DNA of 64,000 nt from Stomatobaculum longum (lineage in GTDB: Bacteria > Bacillota > Clostridia > Lachnospirales > Lachnospiraceae), in contig JH590861.1 in NCBI GenBank assembly GCA_000242235.1, forward strand, positions 266,692 through 330,691, written 5' to 3'. Below the pieces are notes generated by a model. That model was not told the DNA's origin, did not search any database, and saw nothing but the letters and a program-made list of their open reading frames with translations. Positions 62,552-64,000 of the stretch are shown piece by piece (the stretch's first letter is position 1; the number at the start of each line of letters is the position of its first letter). Both the position numbers and the translations under genes were made by a program.

Positions 62552-62869
62552 ATGCGCATTTCCAGACAGCTTTATGCGGGACAGTATGCCGCTCCGAAAC
62601 GCGCGGAAATTCTCCGCAAACTGCAACACGGCGGGCCGCTCCCTTTCGTCTATGTTCTGACCAGAGCGGCCGCAAAAGAGGAGCTGATAGATATTTATGC
62701 CGTGCGTGACTTTCGAAGTGAGGCGGTACAGCGCGATAATCCGCTGCTCATCGGCATAGCCATCGGAAAGAAAGAGGCCTTTCAAGTTGCACAGACCATT
62801 ATTACAGAGCTGTACGCGAGAAACGGAACGGTGAATATCGATGCCAGCTTTGATACCAGCGATACTTAA
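62552..62869 (+). CDS. Unrecognised small protein between cinA-like and DUF2953 genes
   Basis: 105 residues, no signal peptide or membrane helix. The central segment PFVYVLTRAAAKEELIDIYAV, then NPLLIGIAIGKKEAFQVAQT, suggests a small alpha/beta domain. I do not recognise the family. It overlaps the next gene by 29 nt, so it is probably a real operon member. The ribosome site is poor. Confidence 0.6.
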   Translation: MRISRQLYAGQYAAPKRAEILRKLQHGGPLPFVYVLTRAAAKEELIDIYAVRDFRSEAVQRDNPLLIGIAIGKKEAFQVAQTIITELYARNGTVNIDASFDTSDT

Positions 62870-63827
62870 AGGAATACTGTTTCTCCTCCTGTTCTTGATC
62901 GGTCTATTGTTGTTTCTTTTGTTGCTTCTGCTTTTTGTTCCGTTCCGTTATCGAGGCAGCGGTGCGCGGGAAGAGAAACAGCTCTCGGGTTGTTTTTCGG
63001 TCTCCTGGTTATTTTCTCTGCTTCGCTTCAGTCTCTCGTATGCGGCGGAAAAAAAAGCGGAATTTTTTGTTCTGGGTTTCCGTGTCTATCACAGCGATGA
63101 AACAGAAGATACAGCGGACGCGGCGGAAGAGAATGATTTCGACTATCCGGAGTCTATGGCTTCGGAGGATTTCGAACCGGATACAGCAGAAACGGCAGTT
63201 GTCGAACAGCAAAAGGCAATTACCGAGCAGGCGGAGATTTCGTCGGAACATTTCGAAGTGACGGAGCCTGTTTCGAACAGAAAGGGAATACCTCCGCAGA
63301 GAGAAGACAAGCGGCGCCGAAACGTCCCAGAAGAAGAACAGCGCGCGATGCGATGTCGCGGCCGAAGTCGCCGTCGCTTCCGGAAGCAGCGAGACCAGAT
63401 TTCGGCAGGCACCCGAAAGTTACAGGATTTTATCCGGTCGGCCGAGACCCGGTTTGACTTCTTTCAGGATGAGAGAACACAGCGTTTCCTGCGATTCCTG
63501 AAGCGAAAAGTATTCCGCTTTTTGCGGGAACTTTTACCGCGGCGCATGTCCGGCGCACTTCGTTTCGGCTTTGCAGACCCCGCTCTGACAGGACAAGGGG
63601 CCGCACTGGCGGCCATGTTACTGCCACTGTACCGGGATAACCTGGAAATAGAGCCGCTGTTCGACCGCGAAGAGCTCTCGGGAAATCTTGCCTTCCGCGG
63701 GCGAATACAGCTTTTTGTATTTTTATTCGGTGCGGCACAACTTTGGTTTCATCCGGATTTCCGCTTTGTCTACCGGCATCTACGCGGAAAGAACAAGAGA
63801 AAGAATAGGGAGGACACACATGGCTGA
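62841..63827 (+). CDS. DUF2953-family membrane-anchored protein
   Basis: 328 residues. A long N-terminal hydrophobic helix rich in Leu (about 8-32, ILKGILFLLLFLIGLLLFLL) is followed by a beta-rich start, a disordered Glu/Arg-rich middle (about 85-195) and a C-terminal part (SGALRFGFADPALTGQGAAL) typical of DUF2953 proteins. These sit next to gerW/ytfJ in spore-formers; role unknown. It overlaps gerW by 8 nt. Confidence 0.75.
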   Translation: MPALIPAILKGILFLLLFLIGLLLFLLLLLLFVPFRYRGSGAREEKQLSGCFSVSWLFSLLRFSLSYAAEKKAEFFVLGFRVYHSDETEDTADAAEENDFDYPESMASEDFEPDTAETAVVEQQKAITEQAEISSEHFEVTEPVSNRKGIPPQREDKRRRNVPEEEQRAMRCRGRSRRRFRKQRDQISAGTRKLQDFIRSAETRFDFFQDERTQRFLRFLKRKVFRFLRELLPRRMSGALRFGFADPALTGQGAALAAMLLPLYRDNLEIEPLFDREELSGNLAFRGRIQLFVFLFGAAQLWFHPDFRFVYRHLRGKNKRKNREDTHG

Positions 63828-64000
63828 CAATCAGTTTGCGGAACAGGCAGAGGCTTTGTTCCGGGGGATGAACGCATTTGTCTCAACGAAGACAGTCGTC
63901 GGTGCACCGCAACAGGCGGGAGACGCCATCATCATACCGCTGGTAGATGTCTCTTGCGGCATGGCGACCGGTGCATTCAGCGGCAAGAAGAGCAGTGACG
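63820..64000 (+). CDS. GerW/YtfJ-family sporulation protein, 3' end outside window
   Basis: 60 residues visible from ATG 63820 with GGGAGGA upstream. FRGMNAFVSTKTVVGAP and GDAIIIPLVDVSCGMATGAF match the GerW family, linked to spore germination in Bacillus. Found beside a DUF2953 gene, as in other Clostridia. Its presence does not prove that the organism sporulates. Confidence 0.85.
   Translation, partial: MADNQFAEQAEALFRGMNAFVSTKTVVGAPQQAGDAIIIPLVDVSCGMATGAFSGKKSSD

Overview
The window looks like a chromosomal segment from a moderately GC-rich Firmicute of the Lachnospiraceae/Clostridia type. Three things point there: the gene orders (rimP-nusA-ylxR-ylxQ-infB-rbfA-nrnA-truB-ribF-rpsO-pnp, mcsA-mcsB-clpC-radA, gmk-rpoZ-rimO-pgsA-cinA, gerW); a Na+-translocating decarboxylase cluster with a separate biotin carrier; and LPxTG and choline-binding-type surface proteins. 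Family-level placement is an inference from gene content, not a database result. Housekeeping promoters are close to sigma-A consensus (TTGACA-17-TATAAT), and most operons end in clear rho-independent hairpins.

Layout. 1-4791: 3' part of a giant repetitive surface adhesin (Spy0128/FctA-type isopeptide domains alternating with InlB-type repeats) ending in LPKTG without the expected membrane anchor. 4946-10453: five-gene sodium pump decarboxylase operon. 10549-14506: two exported proteins, a peptidoglycan-hydrolase-like protein and a cohesin/cadherin-like membrane protein. 14639-20581: stress operon gntR-mcsA-mcsB-clpC-radA, with a YtrA-type GntR regulator where ctsR is usually found. 20665-20735: tRNA-Trp. 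21105-22550: exported phage-lysozyme-like protein with wall-binding repeats. 22664-22912: Crh-like HPr paralogue behind a perfect inverted repeat. 23012-25102: htpG. 25229-33396: translation/ribosome-maturation operon rimP to ribF, then rpsO, pnp and thrS. 38.0-38.77 kb: a decayed IS200-like element. 39082-40190: infC-rpmI-rplT behind an attenuator-type leader; infC appears to start at AUC.

40376-45092 is an accessory patch: a LytTR/DUF3021 regulatory pair, a large beta-helix exoprotein with wall-binding repeats, and a frameshifted IS30-family element lying directly against the 3' end of that exoprotein. From 45255: tRNA-Leu(CAG), dgt, dnaG, trmK and a nucleoside kinase (rpoD, usual after dnaG, is absent), then rnpB. 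51142-53020 (minus): dps-like gene and pyrB-pyrI. 53183-56195: split purine-end genes (IMP cyclohydrolase and stand-alone AICAR formyltransferase), then galE. 56250-58929 (minus): comM-like and dprA. 59218-64000: gmk, rpoZ, rimO, pgsA, cinA, a small unknown gene, a DUF2953 protein and the start of a gerW sporulation gene.

Most of the window is core metabolism and translation. No CRISPR array, prophage or obvious defence island is visible. The strongest unusual signals are the GntR-led mcs/clpC operon with a palindrome over its promoter and an McsB divergent at conserved positions, the AUC start of infC, the anchorless LPxTG adhesin, the Crh-like protein with its inverted repeat at +1, the missing rpoD, the ThrS without a TGS domain, and the LytTR/DUF3021 module beside the exoprotein and IS30.
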